A stretch of 64,000 nucleotides of DNA from Astragalus membranaceus. Taxonomy: Eukaryota; Streptophyta; Magnoliopsida; Fabales; Fabaceae. The notes beneath the pieces were generated by a model. That model was not told the origin of the DNA. It did no database searches and saw only the letters and a list, made by a program, of their open reading frames with translations. Positions 47,459 through 60,282 of the stretch are shown here, piece by piece. Position numbers and translations under genes: made by a program. Numbering within the stretch: position 1 is the stretch's first letter; each line of letters opens with the position of its first letter. The stretch spans positions 47,288,751-47,352,750 of the forward strand of contig CM076851.1 in NCBI GenBank assembly GCA_039519185.1. Reading direction: 5' to 3'.

Positions 47459-48049
47459 CTTGAATCCCACTGGATTGCTGTTAAAAGGATCCTCCGTTAT
47501 CTCAAGGGCACAATCCATCATGGATTACTTCTTCAATCTGCAGATACTTCCAAACCAGTATCCCTCCATGCCTGGTGTGATGCAGATTGGGCTGCTGATG
47601 TGGATGACAGGAAGTCTACTTCTGGTGCTGCAGTTTATCTTGGTCCCAACCTAATATCTTGGTGGTCAAAGAAGCAGACAGTTGTAGCCCGTAGCTGTGC
47701 TGAAGCTGAGTACAGAAGCTTAGCCCTTGTCTTTGCAGAACTAATTTGGATCCAATCTCTTCTATCTGAACTTGGCATTCCTCATATCACTCCTCAGGTG
47801 CTTTGTGACAATCAGAGTGCAGTTGCACTTGCCCATAATCCAGTTCTCCATGCTAGAACAAAGCACATGGAGCTGGATCTCTTCTTTGTTCGTGACAGGG
47901 TCCTCTCCAAGCAGCTCAGAGTGGCTCATGTTCCAGGAATTGACCAATGGGCAGATGTTCTCACTAAGCCACTGTATTCCTCAAGGTTTCTACTTCTTAA
48001 GTCCAAGCTTCAAGTGGTTGCTCCTCCTTCAGCCTCACACCCTCCTTGA
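47459..48049 (+). pseudogene. Copia RNase H, 3' of the nested transposon
   Basis: Frame resumes at [18 protein letters not shown] and has [19 protein letters not shown] and [11 protein letters not shown] plus [11 protein letters not shown], the signature blocks of Copia RNase H. It runs open to the stop at 48047. Removal of the nested element plus one target copy would rejoin it to 46657. Confidence 0.88.
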
Positions 48050-48059
48050 GCTTGTGGGT

Positions 48060-48118
48060 GGGGGGGGGGGGGGTAAGAGTATTAGAAATAGATGAACTTT
48101 TGTTAATTGTAACAGTTG
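48060..48118 (+). repeat. Copia purine tract and 3' LTR fragment
   Basis: A run of 14 G (48060-48073) precedes GTAAGAGTATTAGAAATAG, which matches the first 47 bp of the 5' LTR up to AACAGTTG. After 48118 the sequence is unrelated, so the 3' LTR is truncated and no target duplication can be tested. Confidence 0.8.
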
Positions 48119-49479
48119 ACACATCAAGATTCAAACACACAATGGACAAAGGAAGTTGCGACTGTTGAAAGATCTCTTAAGCTTATAGTCAATCAAGTAA
48201 AAAAAACATCCAATATTATTAGAGCATATGCATATATGCCATAAGGGTGGAAGAACACGGTAAAGTTTTTGGCAATATATATAAAGTTTGGTTCAAGAAA
48301 TACCTTTAAATGAAAAATATTCCTAGGGGGCATCTAAATCTAGTGGATATGAGCGTTTGGACATGGGACATGGTAGAATTGTCTTAGATTTCATTTTAGC
48401 TTTTGATTTTCCTATAGCCAACACTTGTAGAAAAATAGAAAAGCATATCATAAGAGCGGATAGACATGCTCTCAAATTGGGTAATAGAAATATTAGAATT
48501 TGGGTCAAACTCAACCCCATGAAATCGGTTTGTAAGGTGAAGGGCGCCCCTTGTATATAAACTCTTTCTAGGCCTTATCTATTTTCAATGTTGGACTTTG
48601 GTTTCTCCCAAAATAACCCCTCAAGCCCAACACTTTTTGGGCTAATAGAAATATTAGAAACCAGCTTGTAAGGTGAGGGCTGCCCTTATATATTAACCCT
48701 TTTCATGCTTTATCTATTTTCAATGTGGGAGTTGAGTTTCTTCCAATAAGAAAATTGAATTAAAAACTACAGATGAACTGCGAAGTCATAACGAGCCTAA
48801 TCACTCAACACAAGGTTTTGGCTAGGCTTGTACACGTTAAGACAAAAATATATAGGAATAGTCAACACTTCTAGGATGAAACGAAGGCAATAAAACGACG
48901 AAAGACAAAGGCTCTTCTTTAAGAGGAAGGTTTGGAGAGTTTTAGACAACCTAAGGAAGTGCAACAACATGAGGAATGAGAGAGATAAAGGGACTAAAAA
49001 GCTAGCCAAAGAGGCAATAGAATAGAGGGGCTTTGACTCTCGGTAAAGAGTTTTGGGTACACTACAAAGTCATGGCTCGCTCAACTAGTGGGATTTTCCC
49101 CAGTTTCTAGCACTACAGTGGACATAACAATTGTGACACCTAGAAAATAGTGCTTGTCAGCCAATATAGCAGTGTGATAGCATGCAATTCACAAGTCTGT
49201 GACTGTAAATGACACAGAAGCTCTCTAAAAGACACAGTTCCATTATCTCTACCAATTATTGACAAATGGCTTGCAATTGCATGACACAAGTCCCAAACAA
49301 AGAGAAAACATAAAGACGGGAAAATTTCCGCTACTAGTGACAACTGACAGCGATTATCCAACTTATTCTCATGGATGATACTCTAAGATATTCATAGCAA
49401 CAGAACAATTTTGTCAGACTCAAGATACAAGAAAAATCTTGTTAGAAATGATCATTGTATAATCTGCCAAACCATAATA
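48119..49479. other. Intronic sequence with two TRIM-like repeats
   Basis: No credible ORF. Two related stretches (about 48520-48620 and 48655-48745) have GGTTTGTAAGGTGA or CTTGTAAGGTGAGGGCTGCCC, a GCC-TTATCTATTTTCAATGT box and TGGG(A/C)... endings. These recall the small TRIM-type LTR repeats common in legumes. The ends are not definable. Confidence 0.4.
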
Positions 49480-49828
49480 CTCCCTCTGGTCCACAATATA
49501 AGAGAAAAAATGTGTGTTTTGATGGTCCACAATATAAGAAATAAATATTGTTTTCAAGGTGTATTAAATGTCTAATTCCAATACTACCCTTATTTACTTA
49601 AAAAGAATGTTTACGAGATGCATTTATTGTTTCCACTTTCCCATGTGGTTTAGCCTTATTACTTATAGGGTAGTTGATTAGGAGAATAAATTTAATTTTT
49701 TATAAAAAAGGTAGTTTTGGAAAGAAAATTAGATGTTAACTTTATTAATTGAAAAAAACAAGTTTCAATGTTATTCCTTAGTATGTGAGATGTCTTGTTT
49801 TTTCTCTAATATTGTGGACCGGAGGGAG
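49480..49828. mobile_element. Stowaway-like MITE
   Basis: Left end CTCCCTCTGGTCCACAATAT, right end ATATTGTGGACCGGAGGGAG, about 20-bp inverted repeats with one mismatch. TA flanks both sides (49478-49479 and 49829-49830), the Tc1/mariner target duplication. 349 bp, AT-rich, no ORF. Confidence 0.88.
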
Positions 49829-49830
49829 TA

Positions 49831-52800
49831 ACTTTTAACAAACATAGCAGGCAACAGATGAGGACGGGAGGCAATTGAAAGTTCATGAGACCCATCATCT
49901 AACGATTATTGCTCCAAAATACCCAGAGACCTGCTACCTTCCCTCAGATCGGACCCATTTTCATGTAATTGACCACTTTCTACATTTAACACACATAAGG
50001 AATATTTCATTTAAGTTAATCTGTTTTCAATAAAAAAAAATTCAAATCAACATAAGATTGACTGACCAATATTGTTTCAAGATCATAACAAAACAGGCAC
50101 CTGACATTGAAACTTTGGATGCCAAAGACATAGAAGGCATCCAATACAATTTTGGGCAAAAAGCACTAATTTCTAAGAAAAATTTGAACGAAAACAAGAA
50201 AGGGAGATTAGAATCTTCCTAAACAGACTACAGGGAAACTAAAACAAGGGATAAGAGTGAGAAGTTTAAAATGATAGAGCTGACGAACTTCTCAGTATAT
50301 CAGATGGAAACTCACTGATATTTAAATCTGAAAATAAGAACCACAATTAATTTCGGCTTACTTATTCAGCTACCCTTAATGCCAAAGATTGGCAATTGTG
50401 CTGTTTTGATACTTGGATAATTGATATCAACAACACTGCCTAATTCTTCCATTTTAATTTTAGCATCAACAAATAAAAATTGTGCCCGAAGTTCTCTCAA
50501 ACACCTCATGCAGTAAGGAGGAATATGTTAAACAATTCTCTCAACCAATATTTATGCACAGATACGCATCTACCATGCATGCACTGGAGTCTCAGTCACC
50601 AAACACCATTTCTTAACAAATCCTGAAATGCCTAACAGATGCTGGCGGCAGAATCTAACATGGAGACCCATCACTTAGGGCAACATATACACATTGAAAG
50701 AGAACCTTTGGACCTTAAAAACAACAGCCACAGAGCTGACCTTGAGAGAAGCTATGGAGCAAGCTTGACATACCCAACCTTATGGGGGATGGCATATCCA
50801 GATGGGTGCATCACATGAAAAGGTTATTTTTGCTTAGAGGTGTACTGGAACGAAAAAGAAAAATAAATCTCTGTACACTCAGGGAAGAACTCAAAAGCTC
50901 TCTGATGACTCTCCACTCTCTTGATAGAAGTTTTTCACACCCTTAAGCTCCCTCTTACACTCCCTCCCCTCCTAACAGTCAAACAGATTTGCCATAACAG
51001 CCAGTATCTATTTCTATAGACCACCGAAAGTAGTTGTAAGAGGTACAAGCACCACTTTTTCCTAGCCTACTTAACCATGGCTATCAGTATCCTATGGTTT
51101 AGGCCATTCGTATCTCAACTTGATACACAATCGACATGTATCGGAATGTGAATCTCTTTTACACCTAAATTTCATTATGAATTCCGATTCACTCAGTTGA
51201 ATCTCATGAGAATCTCAGTTGAATCTCATGAATCCCAATTCACTCAGTTGAATCTCATGAATCCCCAATCTCACAATATTTTACGATGCAAATTATATAG
51301 TTGGTGCGGCCTAGAAATAGGCCGAGTTTCACAACCCAGATTTTAAAAGGTTTACTAGAGTTGTTTTTCCATTTTTTCTTAAATGGGTCATAATCAGCAA
51401 AAATCAGTCATTCCAAACAACTCAATTCCAAATAACTCAAGTCAGATTCACAAACAAACAACTCTAGCACATTGCTTTATGGCACATACTCCCTCCTACA
51501 ATGGGATTTTTTTGTTCCTCCAGCTTATGCAGTGCTTCACACACTTCTCCTTTGTTCTTCTGTTTTTTTCTCCCTGGTTTATGACTTGAATTATTTTGAA
51601 GTTCATTAAGATATACCAGCTTATACTTTTTGGCTATGACACTTGTTTTTACTTACAAATGTCATATTTTTACTGATTATGTATCTTATGATTCATACAA
51701 AGATTCGAATCATAATTTGGAAAATAGGTGTTCCGAATCGCAATGGGTACCTTGATTTGATAACCATGCTTTTAACATACACCTTTTAATGAATGGTCTC
51801 ATAAAATTATCAATCCATCAATTATCTTGTTTCCCTCCAACTATTGGTCATTTTTAAATACACCCTATGTGGTTGAAAATCGCCAACTCAACCACCAATT
51901 GCACTTCAAAAACATGTACAGATACCCTTCTAACTTTCCATCCAATTTCAGACCACTAACTGATGGAAAAAAATCTTCAACCCTAAAACCAGAATACTCC
52001 TCCATAAACCTTCTAACCACCAAAAGCTGATATATCATATATAAACTTCAAAATCTTCAAAACGAATGCAGACATTTTTAAGTGAAAACAAGAGACGAGC
52101 AAAAAATCCTTTTTTCTTTGTCTGACCGAGTGCCCATCAGAAAAAATAAAACAGCGAGCGGAAGTGAGGACTAGCATGTGGAACACATGGAAGAGAGAAC
52201 AAAATAGCATTAAAATAGAGGGTCGGACCAAATCAATGTAGAAACAAGTGAGATGGAGAAAACAATTTAACCACATTTTCTCTTTAATTATAGAAATAGC
52301 TTATACATAAGCACTTAATTAAGTTTGGATAGCTTTGGCGTTTTAATTATTGGCTATTCCCAGGTTTTAGAAAACAAACTGAAAAAAGAAAGTAGAATCT
52401 CTCATAAACCTGGCCACAGTCATGCTATACAATAGAACAGACTTGCATAATTCAGGCAATACAATAGTGTTACATTTTGCAATTCGAATAGTGGGTATCA
52501 TACAATACTAACTACATTGAATACACCCCTCATTACCCGAAGAGGACATCTAGAGCATGAATTTTGCAGGAAATTAAGGATACGTTCTAGTATCATATAG
52601 AATTTGACTCTAACTCAACTAAAAAATCTAGCTTAAAAATAAGGTTTCCTCAAGTTCTTTGATATGGTCAATTCTTTATACTCTAACTAGTTCCTAAACC
52701 CGAACAAAATTAATGCTCTAATGCTCTACAGATCAAATTAAGATTAAATCTATTTAAGACGGGACCGAGGTGACCCGAAAGACAATTGAAGCAAATTTTA

Positions 52801-53040
52801 AGGTGAATAATTCAAATATGAATAAAAGTTAAAAGTGAAAGAATAAATATTTAGTATTTACAGGTATTTAAACTCAAACATGGCTCTTACGACTGTATTT
52901 TGCTACAAGATTACCAACTAATCTAACATGGATTCAAACTTGAACATTATGTTTATAAAAGACTCATCACAAACACAATATAACCAACACTAGGGATACG
53001 CAAGGGACGGGGTAATACCTGACCCTCACTCGTCCCTAAA
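49831..53040. other. Intronic sequence without recognisable gene
   Basis: AT-rich, no protein recognised. 50860-51060 (CTCTGATGACTCTCCAC ... AACAGCCAG) may be a degraded LTR. 51180-51260 holds a short tandem repeat of ATTCACTCAGTTGAATCTCATGA. 52990-53040 begins like a hAT-type end (TAGGGATACGC with GGGACGGGG). None has both ends. Confidence 0.35.
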
Positions 53041-53340
53041 TTTTGAACGGGTCAATTCTAGATAGGATTGGAAATTCAATCATTACAAAGCAAACTGGGA
53101 TAACTCCCATTGTAGAAAAAATGGTAGAATCACACCTTAGGTCATATGGACATATCTGGAAAAGACCCAAAAAGCACTTGGTAAGAAGGGTTGACCATAT
53201 AGATAAAAGTAGAGGAAAACCAAGAAAAACTATATGTCAAATCAATAAATCATTAAGAAAGACAATATGGAAATATGGCCTCATCTGATCCACGTAGCTG
53301 ATCCTGTTCATAGTGGGGTAAGAGCTAGTTACTGTTGCTG
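53041..53340 (+). mobile_element. LINE (L1-type) 3' fragment
   Basis: The short plus frame (53043-53288) reads TPIVEKMVESHLRSYGHIWK, RRVDHIDKSRG and KPRKTICQINK, the segment downstream of RT in plant L1 LINEs, followed by the LIHVADP-like tail and a GTTGCTGCTGCTGCTTCTG 3' end typical of such elements. 5' truncated. No target duplication was found. Confidence 0.7.
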
Positions 53341-54683
<1,343 letters not shown>

Positions 54684-55075
54684 TTAATTTCCCGTGCTTT
54701 GATTAAAACGGAATCGTAGTTGTTCAAGTTCAACCCATGGGGATTGGGGAGGGAAGATGAAACGGTGCGTATTGGAATGGAATGAGAAATAGAGAAAAAG
54801 GGGAGATTGTTTGAGTGTGATGTGGTGTTAGTTGGTGTTTGTTTGGGTTGAGAGTTGTGGGAGAAACTGGAGATTGAGAAGCATAAAATGAGTGGCGAGG
54901 AAATTAGCTAAGAAAGCTAAGAATAAGAAAGGGGTTGAGGTTGAGGAAAAGAAAATAAATGATGATGGTGTGTTCATTTTTAACATGTGGGCTGGAGCAT
55001 AGCATAGCCAGTGGACACTCACCGCCTTTGTTCCTTCTTTGCAAATATCTCAAATTTCTGTAACATTTTCTTTTT
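54684..55075 (-). promoter_or_regulatory. ZTL 5' UTR and proximal promoter region
   Basis: Sequence upstream of the ZTL ATG (minus strand). It is CT-rich near the start codon as is common for plant leaders. AAATATCT at 55043-55050 (plus strand) is the core of the circadian evening element, about 360 bp upstream of the ATG. I cannot place a TATA box or transcription start with confidence. Confidence 0.4.
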
Positions 55076-56690
55076 TTCTTTTTTATAAACTAGTTTTATG
55101 ACCCGTGCGGAGCACTCACCTTACCTTTTTACTAAATAACTAGACACAATTCCCGTCCGATGGACGGGGAGCCCTAGTAACGGCCAAAATACATACGGAA
55201 ACAGCGCTACTATTAAATAGGATTGTCTTCAATAACTCTAGCAACATTGTGTTGAGGATGTTCAACTTGTAGTAGTGGTGGTTGATTACGCATCAACCTA
55301 GGCCTTAGATGGTCCGCAGTCATTGGAATATGAATACGAAAGCATCCTCGTTTAGTATAAGTCAACTGAACCATCCTACGTAATAAACGTTGAATTATGA
55401 ATTCTTCTTCCGTAATAAACTTTATTATAGGATGTCGACCCGTGCTACGCACGGAAAGTGCTATTGACATGGCGAAAATGGGGAGATTTTTTCCTGATCC
55501 GAGGCTAACACAAGACTCACATTTAAAAAAGAATTTACAAAGCATTTTTATACGTGTTCTATTAAATACTTGTAATACTCTTTCTCATAGAACTAAATAA
55601 TAATGCTTCTATAAATGCTTGAATCACACAACACCAGTCGTACTTGTCATTTAACGTTTCTGCATTTCGTCTTCGTACTTCCAAGTATTATCCTTAAGAA
55701 AACAGCGCTACTATTTGGTACGATAAGAATCGTACGAAAATTACTTTGTTAACCTCAGCCGTGAATCACACAACACCAGTCGGGCTTGTCATTTAATATT
55801 TCGAACATTAGTTCTTCGCACTTTTAAAAGAATAATAAATAAACCAATAGATCAATTATACTAATTTTGGAAAAATATTACAATAAATAAAAATTATACT
55901 TTGAAATACGATATAAATTATACTTTAATTAAAATATCATATTTAAAAAAGAAGAATAAGTCTAATAAAATTAATACTATTCAAAAGAAGAATAAATAAA
56001 TAAATAAATAAAATAATAATACTTGTGTTTGGAAAATAATTATAGGGAGTGAAGTCTTGTCCTATAACACCTACATCTTTAAATAAGGCTAATAAAATAA
56101 GTTCATACTTTTAAGTTTCATCCTTAAGAAAACAACGCTACTATTTGGTACGATACGAATCGCACAAAAATTACTTTTTTAACCTCGGGCCTGAATCACA
56201 CAACACCAGTCACACAACACCAGTCGGGCTTGTCATCTAATATTTCGGACATTAGTTCTTCGCACTTTTAAAAGAATGATAAATAAACTAATAGGGCAAT
56301 AATACTAATTTTGGAAAAAAAATTATCAGGGAGCAAAGTCTTGCCCTATAACGACTGGATCTTTAAATAAGTCTAACAAAATAAGTCTGGGCACAACTAA
56401 ACGGTAAAAAGCTTAAGAACACAACGTTACTATTTTGTACGATAATAATCGTACGAAAGTTACTTTGTTAACCTCAGGCCTGAATTACACAACACCAGTC
56501 GGGCTTGTCATGTAACGCTTCTGACATTTTGTATTCGTACTTTTAAGTATCATCCTTAAGAAAACATCGCTACTATTTGTTACGATAAGAATCGTGCAAA
56601 AGTTACTTTATTAACGTTGGGTCTGAATCAAACAACACCAGTCGGGCTTGTCATTTAACGTTTCTGCATTTCGTCTTCGTACTACAACCC
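55076..56690. mobile_element. Helitron-like region with dispersed hairpin repeats
   Basis: Two 3'-end-like hairpins face each other. At 55152-55178, CCCGTCCGATGGACGGG is followed by GAGCCCTAGT, the hairpin-plus-CTAG shape of a Helitron 3' end. On the minus strand near 55090 a GTGCTCCGCAC hairpin precedes GGGTCATAAAACTAGT. A third (CCGTGCTACGCACGG) lies at about 55442. From 55625 a unit of about 130 bp recurs: AACAGCGCTACTATTTGGTA, a GTACGATAAGAATCGTAC palindrome and GAATCACACAACACCAGTCG. No transposase or helicase ORF is seen; the minus ORF at 55213-55545 is unassigned. Confidence 0.45.
55691..56680 (+). repeat. Dispersed ~130-bp repeat with GTACGAT hairpin
   Basis: Copies at about 55691-55815, 56113-56262, 56408-56545 and 56545-56680. 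Each has a hairpin (55719, 56136, 56437 and 56578 areas) and a GTCGGGCTTGTCATTTAA box. They are diverged and their spacing varies (about 135-420 bp), so they are not a simple satellite. Confidence 0.65.
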
Positions 56691-59587
56691 CAACCACACG
56701 GCTATACCTATTAAACATGAGTGACACCACACATAAACAATAAATGAACATTATTTATAAACCAAATTGTGTGATATTTTCTGGTGTTGCACCATCACAT
56801 GAGCTCCACACATTGACCGCCACAAATAAATCAATGGAAAACAATATTATAGTTATAAACATAATATTACTCATAAAGAAAGTTGTTTGTGATATTTCTG
56901 GTGTTTGATTTTTCACCACGGTTACCACATGACTGGTGATGAGCACCACACATTCACAGCCACACAAATAAAACAATAGGAAATAATTATAAATAAAGTT
57001 AAATATATATTATAGTATTATCATTCGCCAGAATTTTTTTTGTTGGGGTTTGATTTTTCGCTACAATTACCACACACAAGCACCACACATTGATCCACAG
57101 CCACAAAAAAAATAAAGCCAGAAAAAATTATTACGGCCTAAATTCTCACTCTTTTTTTTTTGACAATAAATTCTCACTCTTCTCAATTGCTATTTTTCTC
57201 ATTAATATGGCTTATAAAAGGAATAGGAGGTGGTCGACTCAACTCACGTTTCTTCTTAACATTAAAACACAAACACAAAGGTAGTCACCTAAATAAAATA
57301 CTACAACTAAATTAAAATACTAATTTACTAACTATACCTCAAATAATTTTTTTCCCTGGATCCCATTGCTGAAATTGTTCTCCGACAGCCAATACATGAA
57401 ATAACCAAGGAATAAGAAGCTCAAAAATTGGGGCTTGAGGATTTGTTTTCAATATAGAAAATGCGTATGGAACGTAATAGGTGTGGGAGTGAGACGCTCT
57501 TTTCCTTGGTTGGAAAGTGAGTGATGCACATAAAACAAAATAGGAAGGACAACCGGTAATTAAAGCATGAAATGCATTTGAGGGGTATTTGGAAAAAAAA
57601 CCCGACAAAGGACGTTGGCGTGGGTTGATGAGGGAGAAAAAAGTGCTACATTTGGTATTGATTTTTGTTGAATAGAATTGGCACATCCATACAAGCATGG
57701 ATCAGTCATTCATTGATGGAGTGCAATTCTGAGACATTAGATGCAACGCCTTTTATGGAAAAAAAATCTCTCTCAAGATTCTTCTTTTCTCTTTTAGTAA
57801 AATTTGGTGTCAAGTATGCTTTAAATTTTTAGGTGGAATACATTTATTATATTTTCATTTTTTATTTTTATTATTATATAATATTTGTATGTGTGGCTAT
57901 TGATTTTAAAGGTGGCCACTTTTTGTGTGGCTGGTTGTTGCTTTTAAACCTGGTAGACGAATGATCATAGGAAAACATGTTTTGCTAATAGTATGGAATA
58001 CTTATAAAATACCAATTGATACACATCCTTTCTTTGTGATAGTTAGAAAGAAAGGAAAGATACACATTAGAATATCCATGTATCATAATAGTCTTAGCAA
58101 AATATACAATAGAGAAAGTCTAATTATTAACAAAACTCTAATCAATAACAATTGGAGCATCTTCAATCCTGCTGGTTCATCAAAGCCAGAGTTACGCTTG
58201 TCAACCTAGAGGGCCGGGGGATGACAATGCATAAGCGTTGGGACGAAAACGATCGGTAGACATGGGCACATGTATTACCTTTAAATAAATTCACTTGCCT
58301 TGAATCAGATTAGCTATGTTCCAATGTGACTTCTGAATGTACTGTTTAGAATAACTGCATGATAATGAGTTAAATGAAAAAGATAGATAAAAATATAACA
58401 ATAACTTTGAAGTTTGAACAAACCTTATGTCAGTCAAACTAAGGTGTATAGACAAAGCAGGAAACAGATTGGGGCAAGGTATTTCAACAAAGGGTATGCT
58501 TCAGTATCTTGCCCACTCAATTCTTCCTTTGACTCACCCCGTGACAAAGAAGGCCACAGATCCCACACTCTATCAACAGCTGGTGGGAACATTGTTCCTG
58601 GGTAAGGTAAAGGGAAAACGTTGGCAAGCATTGAAGGTAAATATATGGCAGAGTTGGATAATGGTTACATATGCATTCAAGATAATTAATAGCCCGAGGA
58701 AAGAAAGACAATGGACAACCAATGTAGGAAACACCTTTTGTAGGATGGTGAATAAAAGCCAACAAAATTAAAGCACTTCCAAAATCAGGGTCTAAATTCT
58801 CACTCTTCTCAATTGCTATTTTTTTATATTTATATGGCTTACAAAAGAGTTTGGCTTCCTGGTGTGGTCCAACTGCTATGTGATTTTTCAACATTAGCCT
58901 TTGGGAGGAATGGTTCCAAACCAAATAGCCTTATAGCCATTGCAATGAACTAAAGAAATGTTCAAAAAAACTTAAGTTTATTGCACCACTTCTCAAACAC
59001 CTATGCAGCAAACTACCAAACCCAAATTTTAAAAAGTTTCTTTGGAAGAAACTTTTTACACTTTAGAAGAAACTCATTTAATAATGGTTATAGCACTCAT
59101 TAAAACATGATTTTAAAATTCAAATTTCTATAAAAATGACAAAAACTCTCCTCCTACAAAATAAAATTCTAATAGAAAGTTTAAGTTCCAAAGATTTTAA
59201 TACCTCCTTGTATTTCAATAAATTAGATATTACCATTTAAAAAAACTGCTGAAAAAGTTAATACACACCTGATTGCAGATTTAGTTCATTTAAGCCCAAT
59301 TGCAATCTTTTCCCCTTCAACCAAAGCCAACAAAATAAAGAACAAATTGAGAGTAACAAAGAGGAAGGATACAACTTATGTATATAAACAAAAAGTCAAC
59401 AGATTTACAATTAACCTGTATCATCAGTAATAAAGTAAATAAACATAACATCATGAACCCATTCAAACTTTCCCTTTCGTTTCTCTCATTCTCCAGCTCC
59501 TATCACAGAGAGAACAATAACGACATTTAGCAACCACCGAAATTCACAAGATACAAATTAGAAAATTTCCAGTGAAAACAAAAACTC
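56691..59587. other. Anonymous sequence with minor repeats
   Basis: Contains a GGTGTT/ACCACACATT-type repeat (about 56700-57110) and two copies of CTAAATTCTCACTCTTCTCAATTGC-like sequence (57140-57200, 58790-58825). ORFs of 60-135 codons at 57339-57698 (minus), 57925-58209, 58427-58771 and 58517-58924 (minus) show no motif I recognise. I see no RNA gene. Confidence 0.3.
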
Positions 59588-59771
59588 ACCTTGATACTTT
59601 CACCCTCAATTTGGTAAACTGCTTCTTTCTCCCGTAATTCAAACTTTCCCTTTCCTTTCTCTTATTCCCCAGCTCCTATCACAGAGAGAACAATAACGAC
59701 ATTTAGCAACCACCGAAATTCACAAAATACAAATTAGAAAAGTTCCAGTGAAAACAAAAACTCACCTTGAT
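59461..59771. repeat. 135-bp direct duplication (176-bp offset) in the RPL13a pseudogene
   Basis: Copies at 59461-59595 and 59637-59771 start ATTCAAACTTTCCC and end CTCACCTTGAT, with a few mismatches. Each includes the intron 3' part and a splice donor. Confidence 0.75.
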
Positions 59772-60085
59772 GGTATCATAGTAGTTCCATCCAACGTCCG
59801 ATGACAATTTCCCAAGCAAACAGTATTTGTGCCCCTTTTGAAGCCTCAACACCCTAATTACATTGGCTCACTTATTCAGTTTCCATAACAAAAACACAAT
59901 TCAAATTCAATTGGAAAATATACAAAACGGTAGATTGGAAATAAAACAGAACTTACTTGAGAGCACCAGGGACAACCATCATCATCATCCTGTCATATGG
60001 AGGAGGGATTCCCTCATAAACCTTCAATGTAGCAAGTGCACCACATCTGGAGGAGGGATTCCCTCATAAACCCTCTGTCACAAAA
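59588..60085 (-). pseudogene. 60S ribosomal protein L13a (uL13) pseudogene fragment
   Basis: Minus-strand exon pieces keep introns, so it is not a processed copy. Piece 1 ends at 59957 (donor GTAAGT) and reads [17 protein letters not shown]...VVPGALK. Piece 2 (59853-59766) joins in phase through the split Lys codon and reads [12 protein letters not shown] and [16 protein letters not shown], a clear RPL13a stretch. Piece 3 (59640-59588) has RKKQFTKLRVKV of the C-terminus, then a stop. The N-terminal exons are missing, a 25-bp segment is duplicated (60000-60024 and 60049-60073), and a 135-bp intron-plus-donor block is duplicated (59461-59595, 59637-59771). Confidence 0.8.
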
Positions 60086-60282
60086 TCACAATAAAAAAGA
60101 AATAAGAAGGAATATGGAAAAAAAATGAAAAGGGGGAAAATACAGAGAAGGAGAGATCAGAAGGTATCCTATGGTGAATTTCAAATTGTGTGGGTATGGT
60201 ATTGGTATGGTATCCTATGATTTATTGGGATCACATCTACTTGGTCCAGTCGTATTTATTGGATTTATCTATTGGTGGTGGT
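60086..60282. other. Short anonymous spacer
   Basis: AT-rich with a TGGTATTGGTATGGTATCC repeat; nothing recognised. Confidence 0.4.

Larger units (their letters stand above)
42759..48118 (+). mobile_element. Ty1/copia retrotransposon in ZTL intron, with nested DNA transposon
   Basis: 5' LTR 42759-42991, primer site TGGTATCGAGCT (42992), gag, integrase, RT, RNase H, a 14-G purine tract and a 47-bp start of the 3' LTR (48072-48118). Domain order (integrase before RT) defines Copia. It lies in antisense to ZTL. It is non-functional: the gag start codon is GTG, gag has frameshifts, the zinc knuckle/protease junction is deleted, RT has a frameshift near 46434, another transposon interrupts RNase H, and most of the 3' LTR is gone. 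Confidence 0.9.

Noticed and set aside
57339..57698. 119-codon minus ORF as a gene
   Set aside because: No recognised motif, no splice or promoter context, and it lies in repeat-rich sequence; kept only as anonymous.
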